A DNA stretch of 64,000 nt, taken from Dietzia aurantiaca. GTDB taxonomy: Bacteria; Actinomycetota; Actinomycetes; Mycobacteriales; Mycobacteriaceae. Below the pieces are notes generated by a model that made no database searches, was not told where the DNA came from, and worked only from the letters and a program-made list of their open reading frames with translations. The position numbers were made by a program, and so were the translations under genes. This document shows positions 55,500 through 64,000 of this stretch, piece by piece. The stretch covers positions 310,001 through 374,000 of the forward strand of contig NZ_JAIFXZ010000001.1 of NCBI RefSeq assembly GCF_021033825.1, given 5' to 3'. How positions within the stretch are numbered: position 1 is the stretch's first letter; each line of letters begins with the position of its first letter.

Positions 55500-55643
55500 T
55501 CAGTTCGCGCTGATGCTGGACAGGGCGTCTACGAAGTCGCCGACTCCGCCCTCCCCTGCGAGCGAACCCGTGAAGAACGTCAAGGCTCCGAGAATGTCCG
55601 TCACTCCTCCGATGAAGTCTGACAGCTGACCGAAGTTCGGCAT
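55500..55643 (-). CDS. PorH-position porin-like peptide, 47 aa (module 1, first gene)
   Basis: A 47-residue acidic peptide (net about -5, no basic residue) starting MPNFGQLSDFIGGVTDI and ending LSSISAN. It has an amphipathic hydrophobic helix and the FFTGSLAG centre, comparable to FAGSLGG in its paralogue at 54698-54844. The ACGGAGAC leader before the ATG equals that of the 47-aa gene at 49413-49556. It is the first gene after the groEL2 terminator. Function as a subunit of an outer-membrane channel is inferred. Confidence 0.8.
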   Translation of the reverse strand: MPNFGQLSDFIGGVTDILGALTFFTGSLAGEGGVGDFVDALSSISAN

Positions 55644-55806
55644 GGGGTCTCCGTTCACAGTGGGTTGATCAGCGCCGGTCCTGGGCGCCTGACCACGACG
55701 CTATCGACCCCGACCCACCACCTCCAGAGGCGCAACGAACATGTAACACCAGGTCATAGCCCTTTTACACAGGATCGTTCAGATGATGTTCCCGTGACAA
55801 AATGGC

Positions 55807-55844
55807 CTGTGGCCCCGTACCGGATTTCCGGTACGGGGCCACAG
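55807..55844 (-). terminator. terminator downstream of groEL2
   Basis: A perfect 17-bp stem (55807-55823 with 55828-55844) with an ATTT loop. On the minus strand CATTTTG follows. It separates groEL2 from the peptide genes, so these need their own promoter in 55644-55806; I could not fix one. Confidence 0.9.
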
Positions 55845-55879
55845 GGCTATCGCTCTGGCGAGCGCGCGTCAGGGCTGGA

Positions 55880-57592
<1,713 letters not shown>

Positions 57593-57623
57593 TCACCTTG
57601 CGACCTTCTCGTTCAGGTACTGC

Positions 57624-57648
57624 TGGCACTCAGGGTAACCGAGTGCCA
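57624..57648 (-). promoter_or_regulatory. CIRCE element 1 (HrcA operator)
   Basis: The inverted repeat tggcactc-N9-gagtgcca is perfect in both 8-base arms with the standard 9-base spacer. It lies 122 bases upstream of groEL2. Confidence 0.9.
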
Positions 57649-57658
57649 ATCGCTTTTC

Positions 57659-57683
57659 TAGCACTCGCCCCCATCGAGTGCAA
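57659..57683 (-). promoter_or_regulatory. CIRCE element 2 (HrcA operator)
   Basis: A second copy, tagcactc-N9-gagtgcaa, has an imperfect outer base pair. Ten bases separate it from element 1. Paired CIRCE sites suggest tight heat-shock repression. Confidence 0.8.
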
Positions 57684-57783
57684 AGGCTCCGGGCAGGTGT
57701 TCGCGACCGGCGAACGACCGCCACCGCGGCCGGCACTGCCCTACCATCGAGACGCCGTGACCCAGACCCCGATGGAGGGCCCG

Positions 57784-58299
57784 ATGTCCACCGACCACAC
57801 CCCCGCCCCCGAGACCGGGACGCCGCGCGGGCGATCGATCGAGATCGACGCCCCTCCGGCCCGGGTGTGGGAGCTCGTCTCCGAGGTCCGCAACGCTCCG
57901 CGGTGGAGCACCCAGGCGCGCAAGGTCCTGGCCACCTCCGGGCCGACGGCCCTCGGGACCCGCTCGTTCAACATCAACCGCCAGGGGCCGGTCTTCTGGC
58001 CCACCACCAGCCGCGTCGTCGACTTCCAGCCCGAGCGCCGCTTCGCCAACCGCACCGGCGGGCACGGCACGCAGTGGATCTTCGAGCTCGAGCCCACCCC
58101 GTCCGGCGGCACCCGCCTCACCGAGCGCAGCGAGTCTCCCGCCGCCCTCGTGGCCGCGGTGCGCAAGCTCACCAGCGCACTGCCCGGGGGCCGTGGCAGA
58201 ACACGCGGCTCGTCGTCGTCATCATCATCAACGCCGTCGTCGCCGTCATCCTCCACCGGCTCCCTCCGTCGCATCAAGGCCCTGGCCGAACAGTCCTGA
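57784..58299 (+). CDS. SRPBCC family protein (copy 1) with Ser-rich insert
   Basis: A 171-residue START/Bet v1-like protein. IEIDAPPARVWELVSEVRNAPRWS at the N-terminus and FELEPTPSGGTRLTER in the middle are typical. A 20-residue Ser/Pro insert encoded by tcg/tca repeats (58208-58255) interrupts the C-terminal helix, which resumes as SLRRIKALAEQS in the same frame as in copy 2. The likely start is ATG 57784 with GGAGGG upstream; 57772 is possible. Binds a hydrophobic ligand by analogy; ligand unknown. Confidence 0.8.
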   Translation: MSTDHTPAPETGTPRGRSIEIDAPPARVWELVSEVRNAPRWSTQARKVLATSGPTALGTRSFNINRQGPVFWPTTSRVVDFQPERRFANRTGGHGTQWIFELEPTPSGGTRLTERSESPAALVAAVRKLTSALPGGRGRTRGSSSSSSSTPSSPSSSTGSLRRIKALAEQS

Positions 58300-58351
58300 C
58301 CCCGGCGCACACCGCCGGCCCACCTCCCCCGAATCACCAGGAAGGCACCAC

Positions 58352-58825
58352 ATGACCACCGCGAACACCCCTGCCGGCATCGAGAGTTCCATCGAGATCG
58401 ACGCCCCGCCGGCGCGCGTCTGGGAGGTCATCTCCGACGTCCGCAACGCGCCCCAGTGGAGCAGCCAGGCCGTCAAGGTCATCACCCCGGGCGGACGCAC
58501 CACCAAGGGGACCTGGGCACTGAACATCAACAAGCGCGGACCGGTGTTCTGGCCCACCACCAGCCGCGTAGTGGAGTTCGAGCCCGGTCGTAGGTTCGCC
58601 AACCGCATCTCCGAGAACACCACGATCTGGGTCTTCGAGCTCGAGCCCACCGCCAACGGCGGCACCCGGCTGACCGAGCGGCGTGAGGTCCCCGAGGGCC
58701 TGACGTTCATCTCGAAGTTCCTCACCGACAAGCTCTTCGGCGGGCAGCCGTCGTTCACCTCCGAGATGGGCGAGGGCGTCTCGCTCTCCCTCCAGCGCAT
58801 CAAGACGCTCGTCGAACAGGGCTGA
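58352..58825 (+). CDS. SRPBCC family protein (copy 2)
   Basis: A 157-residue paralogue of the preceding gene. The shared blocks IEIDAPPARVWE, GPVFWPTTSRVVEFEPGRRFANR and FELEPTANGGTRLTER are almost identical, so the two arose by tandem duplication. It has an intact C-terminal helix (SLSLQRIKTLVEQG). An AGGAAGG site precedes the ATG. The lipoprotein gene follows 7 bases after its stop, so they are likely cotranscribed. Confidence 0.85.
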   Translation: MTTANTPAGIESSIEIDAPPARVWEVISDVRNAPQWSSQAVKVITPGGRTTKGTWALNINKRGPVFWPTTSRVVEFEPGRRFANRISENTTIWVFELEPTANGGTRLTERREVPEGLTFISKFLTDKLFGGQPSFTSEMGEGVSLSLQRIKTLVEQG

Positions 58826-58832
58826 GAACCCG

Positions 58833-59555
58833 ATGGTCCGGGCTGCTGCGGCCGCCGTCATCGCCGGCTCCCTGGTGGCGTCACTGACGAGCTGCGCCCT
58901 GCTCTCTCGCGAGTCCGACGGCTCGGACACGCCGGACCGTGAGCAGCCCGGACCGACCCTGGCCGACGGGCCGCCGCCGCCCGACTGGAAGGACGTCCGC
59001 AGCACGTCCGGACTGATCTACTCCGTGCCGCCGGAATGGGAGGTCGGCGACCCGTACGGCGACACCGGGTCCGGCCCGGACGCCGGTAGCGACTGGGGGT
59101 CGGGCTACGTCACCGTCGCCAACGCGATCGCGGACCCCGGCTACTGCCCGCTCGCGGGGATGAGCTTCCGGGTCCTGTCCGGCATCAGCCAGACGGCCCT
59201 GCCCGGCGACGCCCGCGAGCAGGCGGAGTCGGCGTCGCGCGCGATGGCCGATTCGATCGACCGGCGCTTCACCCAGGCCGGGGCCGAGGTGCCCGTGCCC
59301 GAGGCACGCAACATCGGGGTGTCCGGGGTGCCGGCGTGGTACGTCTCGCTCCGGGGCGAGGTCCGCCCGCCGCGCAACATCTGCACCCCGCCCACGATCC
59401 GGTTCGACACCATCGCGGTGTCCACCCGGACGCCGGACGGCGGGGACGCCTCGCTCGTCTTTGTGCTCATGGCCGACGAGGGCGAGCCCGGCACCGTGCC
59501 CGGCGAGACGATCGACGCCGTGGTGGCGTCCCTACGATTCGAGAACTCGGTCTAG
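58833..59555 (+). CDS. putative lipoprotein, 240 aa
   Basis: A secreted lipoprotein with a hydrophobic n-terminal helix and lipobox LTSC (Cys near residue 21), followed by an acidic Pro-rich linker and a globular domain of ~190 residues. Two further Cys (GYCPLAG and NICTPP) may form a disulfide. I cannot assign a family. It closely follows the SRPBCC pair. Confidence 0.7.
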   Translation: MVRAAAAAVIAGSLVASLTSCALLSRESDGSDTPDREQPGPTLADGPPPPDWKDVRSTSGLIYSVPPEWEVGDPYGDTGSGPDAGSDWGSGYVTVANAIADPGYCPLAGMSFRVLSGISQTALPGDAREQAESASRAMADSIDRRFTQAGAEVPVPEARNIGVSGVPAWYVSLRGEVRPPRNICTPPTIRFDTIAVSTRTPDGGDASLVFVLMADEGEPGTVPGETIDAVVASLRFENSV

Positions 59556-59575
59556 GACCCCGCCCGGCCTGAAGG

Positions 59576-60262
59576 TCAGGCCGCGGTGGCCCCGCCGGCA
59601 CCGCCGAAGAACGCGGGCCAGTCGATGTCGCAGCGCGCCCAGGCCCACCCCGCGTCGGCCGCGGAGCCCAGGTCGTGTGAGGTGAGGGTGCGCCGCCTGA
59701 CCGGGACGTCGGGTCCGTCCGCTACGGAAACCTCGAGCACCCCGCCCACCCGCTCGTAGAGGAACCAACGCTCGGTGTCGCCCTCCAGCTCCAGCCGATC
59801 GCCGTCCACCTCGAGCGCCTCGAGCAGCTGCCCCAGCAGCTCGCGACTGACCCACGGCAGGGTGCCGAAGGGCCGACCGCGCACCGCGTGGTCGGTGATC
59901 GCCGCACCCACCATCGTGGGGCGCCGGTGCACATCGATCTCGATGCGGTCCCGCGGATCCGCGACCAGACCCAGCTCCGGCGCGGTCACCAGGAGCTGGC
60001 GGGGCGCCGCGTACCGCATGACCGCGTTCACGACGAGCGGCCGCGTGAGCACCTCGGGGCGGATGACGACGCCCACGCCCTCGAGGACCGGCCGGGCCGA
60101 CAGCGCCCCGGTCTCGCCGATCGCATCCGCCGCCGGGAAGCGTGCACAGATCTCGTCGCGCAGCCCTTCCAGATCGGCCCGCACGTGATCGGGAAGCGCA
60201 TCCACACTGTCGACGTCACGAAGCTCCGCCTCAGCGGGAGTGACCACAATCACATAGCTCAT
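59576..60262 (-). CDS. hypothetical protein, 228 aa
   Basis: A soluble, acidic 228-residue protein with no signal peptide, membrane helix or motif that I recognise. It starts MSYVIVVTPAEAELRDVDSV, has a mid-region RDRIEIDVHRRPTMVG, and ends in a Trp-rich WAWARCDIDWPAFFGG. Codon usage and composition match neighbouring genes, so it is probably real. It converges on the lipoprotein gene with a 20-base gap. Confidence 0.65.
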   Translation of the reverse strand: MSYVIVVTPAEAELRDVDSVDALPDHVRADLEGLRDEICARFPAADAIGETGALSARPVLEGVGVVIRPEVLTRPLVVNAVMRYAAPRQLLVTAPELGLVADPRDRIEIDVHRRPTMVGAAITDHAVRGRPFGTLPWVSRELLGQLLEALEVDGDRLELEGDTERWFLYERVGGVLEVSVADGPDVPVRRRTLTSHDLGSAADAGWAWARCDIDWPAFFGGAGGATAA

Positions 60263-60343
60263 AGTTCACCACCATACGTCACTCTCCGTTCACTTTTCGT
60301 TCACCTGCCGTCGAGTGTCGGATGCCGCCACTATCCTGACCGC

Positions 60344-61810
60344 ATGGCCGATTCCCCCGCGTTGCCCGATCCCCACCCCGACCTCGCCCCGTTGGCCGCC
60401 GCGGTCACCGCGCAGATGGACCGGGCGCGTGCCGACCTGTCCGCGCTCGTGGCACTGCCGTCAGTGCACGAGGCGGAGCCGGACGCGTGCGCCGAGGCCT
60501 GCGAGCTGGTCCGCGAGATGCTCGGCGAACTACCGGTGCCGGGGCTCGGCCCGGACGCGGTCGAGGTCGTCGAGACCTCGGACGGCTCCAGGGCCGTGTT
60601 CGCCCATCGCCCCGCGGCGCCCGGCCGCCCCACGGTGCTGCTGTACAGCCATTACGACGTGCAGCCCTCGGGCGATCCGGCGGCGTGGACCAGCTCGCCG
60701 TGGGAACTGACCGAGCGCGGCGGCCGCTGGTACGGCCGCGGGGCCGCCGACTGTAAGGGCAACCTGGTCGTGCACCTCACCGCGCTGCGGGCGCTCGCCA
60801 CCGCGGGCTCGGGGGCGGAGGAGGACCGCGACGAGGCGCACACCCCCGGCCCCGCCGGCACCGGCCCGGATCCGCTCGACGGCCTGGGCATCCGCCTCGT
60901 GGTGGAGGGCTCCGAGGAGACCGGCGGTGGCGGGCTCGACGATCTGGTGGCCGAGCGGCCCGATCTCGTGGAGGCGGACGCCATCCTGATCGTCGACTCG
61001 GGCAACGTGGCGGCGGGCGTGCCGACGCTCACCACCAGTCTGCGCGGCATCGCGAACGTCGTTGTCGTCGTCGACACGATGGAGGCCGGGGTCCACTCCG
61101 GACAGTTCGGCGGCGCAGCACCCGACGCCCTCGCGGCGCTGGTCTCGATCCTTGCCTCGCTGCGCGATCCCGCCACCGGCGCCACCACCATCGACGGCCT
61201 GGACTTCACCGGCGGGTGGGACGGGCAGGCCTACCCGGAGGAGACGTTCCGGGGCGATGCCGGCGTGCTCGACGGGGTGGAGTTGTCGTCGGCGGCGCCC
61301 GTCGAGGACCTGGTGTGGTCGCGGCCCACGGCGACCGTCCTGGGGATCGACTGCCCGCCGGTCGAGGGGGCCATCGCCGCGGTCCAGCCCCGCGCCCGCG
61401 CCCTGGTGAACCTGCGCGTCCCGCCGGGCATGGACCCGGTCGAGGCGCAGCGCACGCTCGTCGAGCACATCGAGCGGCGGCGCCCGTGGAACGCGCGGGT
61501 CACGGTGGAGACCGAGGCCGTGGGGCACCCGTTCCGCTCGGTCGCGGCCGGGCGGACCGACCCGGTGCACGAGCTGCTCTCGGAATGCCTCGCGCAGGCG
61601 TACGGGGCGGGCGAGGTCGCCGAGATCGGTTCCGGCGGTTCGATCCCGCTGTGCACGGCGCTGCAGCAGGCGCACCCGGAGGCGAGCATCGCGCTGTTCG
61701 GCGTCGAGGACCCGGCCGCCGCTATCCACTCCCCCGACGAGAGCGTCGATCCGCGCGAGATCGAACGGATCGCGCTCGCCGAGGCGGCATTCCTCCAGCG
61801 CTACCGGTGA
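60344..61810 (+). CDS. M20 family dipeptidase/metallopeptidase
   Basis: A 488-residue zinc peptidase of the CNDP/PepV-like branch. Metal ligands and catalytic residues are visible: SHYDVQP, GRGAADCKGN, EGSEETGGGG, IVDSGN and, near the end, IHSPDESVD. A lid domain interrupts the fold (residues ~235-370). It should cleave dipeptides or related N-acyl amino acids in the cytoplasm. The start ATG was chosen at 60344; the upstream frame overlaps the divergent gene. Confidence 0.9.
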   Translation: MADSPALPDPHPDLAPLAAAVTAQMDRARADLSALVALPSVHEAEPDACAEACELVREMLGELPVPGLGPDAVEVVETSDGSRAVFAHRPAAPGRPTVLLYSHYDVQPSGDPAAWTSSPWELTERGGRWYGRGAADCKGNLVVHLTALRALATAGSGAEEDRDEAHTPGPAGTGPDPLDGLGIRLVVEGSEETGGGGLDDLVAERPDLVEADAILIVDSGNVAAGVPTLTTSLRGIANVVVVVDTMEAGVHSGQFGGAAPDALAALVSILASLRDPATGATTIDGLDFTGGWDGQAYPEETFRGDAGVLDGVELSSAAPVEDLVWSRPTATVLGIDCPPVEGAIAAVQPRARALVNLRVPPGMDPVEAQRTLVEHIERRRPWNARVTVETEAVGHPFRSVAAGRTDPVHELLSECLAQAYGAGEVAEIGSGGSIPLCTALQQAHPEASIALFGVEDPAAAIHSPDESVDPREIERIALAEAAFLQRYR

Positions 61811-61940
61811 GCCCGCCTGTGCCGTCGGCGACCCGCACCCGCAAAACTGCAGGTGCGAACGCAGTAACGGTGTGATGAGATGTGGCGATAGTGACTAATG
61901 GGGCGGCAACGCCCGCTGCCGCCGACCGTCAGGAGCTGCC

Positions 61941-63167
61941 ATGTCCGTCCCGAGTGCAGAGAACACCGGTGCCGATCAGCGCACCGCCGCGAGCCGCGTC
62001 CCGCTCATGCGTCGCGCCGGCCGCGCGCTGATCGCCACCGCCGCCGCCACCGCGCTGGCGGCCGGCCTCACACCGTCGATCGCGAACGCGCAGGAGGTCG
62101 GCACCCTCAGCCCGGAGTCGGTCGCCAACGACGCACTCGGGACGTTCTCCCCCGAGAGCCTGAGTCAGTTGCTGTACTTCGGCAACCTGCCCGGCTCCTC
62201 GGGCTCGTCGATGATGGGCATCGCCAACACACTCGGCTTCTCGCCCAACATGTTCGCCGGCCCGCCGCCGCCGTCGCCGCAGCCCAACCCGAACATCACC
62301 GAGACGAAGATCGTCGGTGAGCCTGTGGTGGACGGCCGCTACGAGCGGTGGCTCATCGACTCCGGGGACATGAAGCGCGGCATCACGGTCGAGGTCTACC
62401 GCGCCGCCAACCCGGGCGCGCCGTTCCTCTACCTGCTCGACGGCGTCGGCTCCGAGCTGCCCAGCGGTTTCATGCAGTGGGGCGCGAAGGAGCAGTTCGC
62501 GAACGAGAACGTCAACCTCGTCATCCCGACCGGCGGCCAGGGCTCCATGTGGTCGGACTGGAACCAGCAGGACCCCGTGCTAGGCATCAGCAAGTGGGAG
62601 AAGTTCATCACCGGCGACCTGCCGCGGCTGCTCGAGCCGCGCATCAGCACCAACAACAACCGCGCGATCGGCGGCATCTCCATGGGCGCGGGAGCGGCCG
62701 TGACCATGGCGACCCGCCATCCGGACCTCTACAAGGGCGTGTTCGGCGTCTCCGGCTGCTACTCCACCGACGCGCTGGGCCAGATCCTGACCCGCTTCAC
62801 CGTCGAGAGCCGCGGCGCGACGCTGAACAACATGTGGGGTGAGCCCGGCAACGAGCAGTGGGTCGCCCACGACGCGATGATCAATGCCGAGAAGCTGCGC
62901 GGCAAGGCCATCTACATGTCCTCGGGCACCGGTGTGGCGAACCCGGGCGACTGGGCCGCGTACAACAACGACGCCGCCAACTTCGTCGCCGGAATGGCGC
63001 TCGAGCAGGCCACGGGCCAGTGCACCCACGCCGCCGACCGGCGCCTGGCCGACCTGGGCATCCCCGCGGACATCGACCACCTGCCCACCGGCATGCACAA
63101 CTGGTCGTACTACTCCAAGCAGATCCCCGTCGCCTGGAACTCGATCAAGCACTCGGTGGGCGCGTGA
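61941..63167 (+). CDS. mycoloyltransferase (antigen 85-type esterase), second copy
   Basis: A 408-residue exported Ag85-family protein. A twin-arginine-free signal peptide spans residues ~1-50 (core ALIATAAATALAAGL, cleavage after ANA). A ~70-residue linker with PPPPSPQPNPN follows. The catalytic domain has the nucleophile in IGGISMGAGAA and the His in TGMHNWSYY; VSGCYST and GQCTHAA hold two Cys. The AGGAG site is 6 bases before the ATG. It transfers mycoloyl groups at the cell wall; acceptor unknown. Confidence 0.92.
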   Translation: MSVPSAENTGADQRTAASRVPLMRRAGRALIATAAATALAAGLTPSIANAQEVGTLSPESVANDALGTFSPESLSQLLYFGNLPGSSGSSMMGIANTLGFSPNMFAGPPPPSPQPNPNITETKIVGEPVVDGRYERWLIDSGDMKRGITVEVYRAANPGAPFLYLLDGVGSELPSGFMQWGAKEQFANENVNLVIPTGGQGSMWSDWNQQDPVLGISKWEKFITGDLPRLLEPRISTNNNRAIGGISMGAGAAVTMATRHPDLYKGVFGVSGCYSTDALGQILTRFTVESRGATLNNMWGEPGNEQWVAHDAMINAEKLRGKAIYMSSGTGVANPGDWAAYNNDAANFVAGMALEQATGQCTHAADRRLADLGIPADIDHLPTGMHNWSYYSKQIPVAWNSIKHSVGA

Positions 63168-63223
63168 TCACCGCCCCGGTGCACTGACACCACGGGCCAA
63201 ACGGCCCACCTCGTTCGCCCCTG

Positions 63224-63255
63224 ACGGCGGCCCGCCCTGACCGGCGGGCCGCCGT
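63224..63255 (+). terminator. terminator downstream of the second mycoloyltransferase
   Basis: A perfect 13-bp stem (63224-63236 with 63243-63255, 6-base loop) followed by ttaggcttct. Confidence 0.8.
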
Positions 63256-63268
63256 TAGGCTTCTATGC

Positions 63269-64000
63269 GTGAACCCGCGCCCGGATCTGGACCTGACCCT
63301 GCGTCTGACGGCCTCGGCCGCCGACGCCCGCCGCGGAATCGTGCGGGCGCACCCGGAGGTGATTCTCGCTCTCGGCATGCGCGAGTGGGACGCCATCGAG
63401 ATCGTCGGCGCGCGCACCACCGGCGCGGTCGTGGCGGCGGCCGCCGCCGGCTCGCCGAGCGGGGTGCTGGTCGTGGACGAGGTCGTGGCCGCGAACTGCG
63501 GACTCGGCGAGGACGCGCGCGTGACCGTGCGGGCCGCGCAGGTCACGGGCGCGCAGAGCATCGAGGTGCAGGGGCTGCCGCCGGCGGGCCGGGGCGTGGC
63601 CGAGCGGGTGCTGCGTTCGGCGTTGCTGGGCAAGGTGGTGCGCGTGGGCGATTCCGTCACGCTGCTCCCCCGCGACCTCGGCCCCGACTTCCCCACCGCC
63701 GACACCACCCGCACCCTGCGCAACTCCATGGGCGCGCAGTGGAGCACCGAGCTGCTCACCGTCACCGCGACCGTCCCGGACGGGGTCGTGTCGGTACAGC
63801 CCACCACCGCGGTGATCGAGGCGGGCGGCCCCGGTGCCGCGCCGGCCGTGGGAGCCCGGCCCGGTTCGACGACGACGACCCCCACCCCGCACTCGTCCAC
63901 CGGCGGTGCGGCGCCAATGAACTCCCGGCCCTCGGGTTCTCCCGGTGGATCGGCTTCCGGCAGTGCGACATCACCCGGGGGCTCCTCCACACCCGGCGGC
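63269..64000 (+). CDS. CDC48-like AAA ATPase (Rv0435c-like), N-terminal part only
   Basis: An open frame from GTG 63269 to the window end (244 codons). The first ~180 residues form a CDC48 N-domain (VNPRPDLDLTLRLTASAADA, RRGIVRAHPEVI, LGMREWDAIEI) closely similar in pattern to Rv0435c. A Gly/Ser/Pro-rich linker then leads to the ATPase domains, which lie beyond the window. An out-of-frame ATG four bases upstream is not used. The frame has no stop; the opposite-strand frame is its shadow. Confidence 0.85.
   Translation, partial: MNPRPDLDLTLRLTASAADARRGIVRAHPEVILALGMREWDAIEIVGARTTGAVVAAAAAGSPSGVLVVDEVVAANCGLGEDARVTVRAAQVTGAQSIEVQGLPPAGRGVAERVLRSALLGKVVRVGDSVTLLPRDLGPDFPTADTTRTLRNSMGAQWSTELLTVTATVPDGVVSVQPTTAVIEAGGPGAAPAVGARPGSTTTTPTPHSSTGGAAPMNSRPSGSPGGSASGSATSPGGSSTPGG

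Noticed and set aside
58193-58299. Possible frameshift in SRPBCC copy 1.
   Set aside because: The C-terminal helix continues in the original frame after the Ser-rich insert, as comparison with copy 2 shows.
63145-63990. A 281-codon minus-strand frame at the window end.
   Set aside because: It is opposite the CDC48-like N-domain, which has clear family motifs on the plus strand.

Overview
The window is GC-rich, densely coded actinobacterial DNA with many GTG starts. It comes from a mycolic-acid-containing member of the Mycobacteriales. The evidence is two mycoloyltransferase (antigen 85-type) genes, mshA (mycothiol), an HbhA-like adhesin, a SenX3-RegX3 pair, RamB with isocitrate lyase, and a gene order that follows the Mycobacterium tuberculosis Rv0505c-to-Rv0435c stretch. 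The porin-like micro-ORFs and other features would fit a genus such as Dietzia or a relative, but the genus is an inference from memory; a 16S or whole-genome comparison would settle it.

Layout. 1-11.6 kb: HAD-IB phosphatase, acyltransferase and epimerase (Rv0505c-Rv0501 order), the 33-residue ribosomal protein bS22, a BldC-like regulator, proC, an Rv0497-like membrane protein, ppx, an Rv0495c-like protein, regX3-senX3 and gpmA. 11.6-17 kb: an acyl-CoA synthetase, a YbjN protein and mshA, followed by a hydrolase and a SnoaL/LEH-fold protein. 17.2-23.7 kb: an SDR, then genes absent from the M. tuberculosis order: ferritin behind three tandem iron boxes, a BAAT-type hydrolase, a DHFR-like reductase, an ABC-F protein and a YidC paralogue. 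23.9-34.7 kb: murB, DUF2505, a DUF2993 lipid-binding protein, a YfcE-type phosphoesterase, a quinone oxidoreductase, deoC, purU, MerR, DUF2516, hbhA, an XRE regulator and DUF445. 34.7-41.8 kb: a MetE-like protein that has lost most of its zinc ligands, a 3-hydroxyacyl-CoA dehydrogenase, aceA, ramB and a carboxymuconolactone-decarboxylase-like protein. 41.9-43.4 kb: a DUF559 nuclease-like gene and a gene-free stretch full of short inverted repeats. 43.4-52.8 kb: a GH65 phosphorylase with beta-phosphoglucomutase, a lipoprotein, lpd, a 47-residue peptide, an S9 peptidase and a hydrolase. 52.9-57.5 kb: a mycoloyltransferase, four porin-like micro-ORFs in two paralogous pairs, and groEL2 under CIRCE control. 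57.8-64 kb: twin SRPBCC proteins, a lipoprotein, an unknown protein, an M20 dipeptidase, a second mycoloyltransferase, and the start of a CDC48-like AAA ATPase cut by the window end.

How the genes fit together. Many concern the cell envelope: mycoloyltransferases, murB, YidC, HbhA, DUF2993, and small acidic signal-less peptides that sit downstream of groEL2, where corynebacteria keep porH and porA. Others serve acetate or fatty-acid growth (aceA with ramB), phosphate sensing (senX3-regX3, ppx), iron storage and redox balance.

The strongest novelty candidates are: (1) the duplicated PorH/PorA-like peptide modules, one with a possible iron-regulator site upstream; (2) the MetE-like protein with its zinc site apparently lost; (3) a probable CTG start coupled to the upstream stop codon in the DUF445 gene; (4) the cluster of short inverted repeats beside the DUF559 gene. 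No tRNA, rRNA, insertion sequence or CRISPR array was seen.
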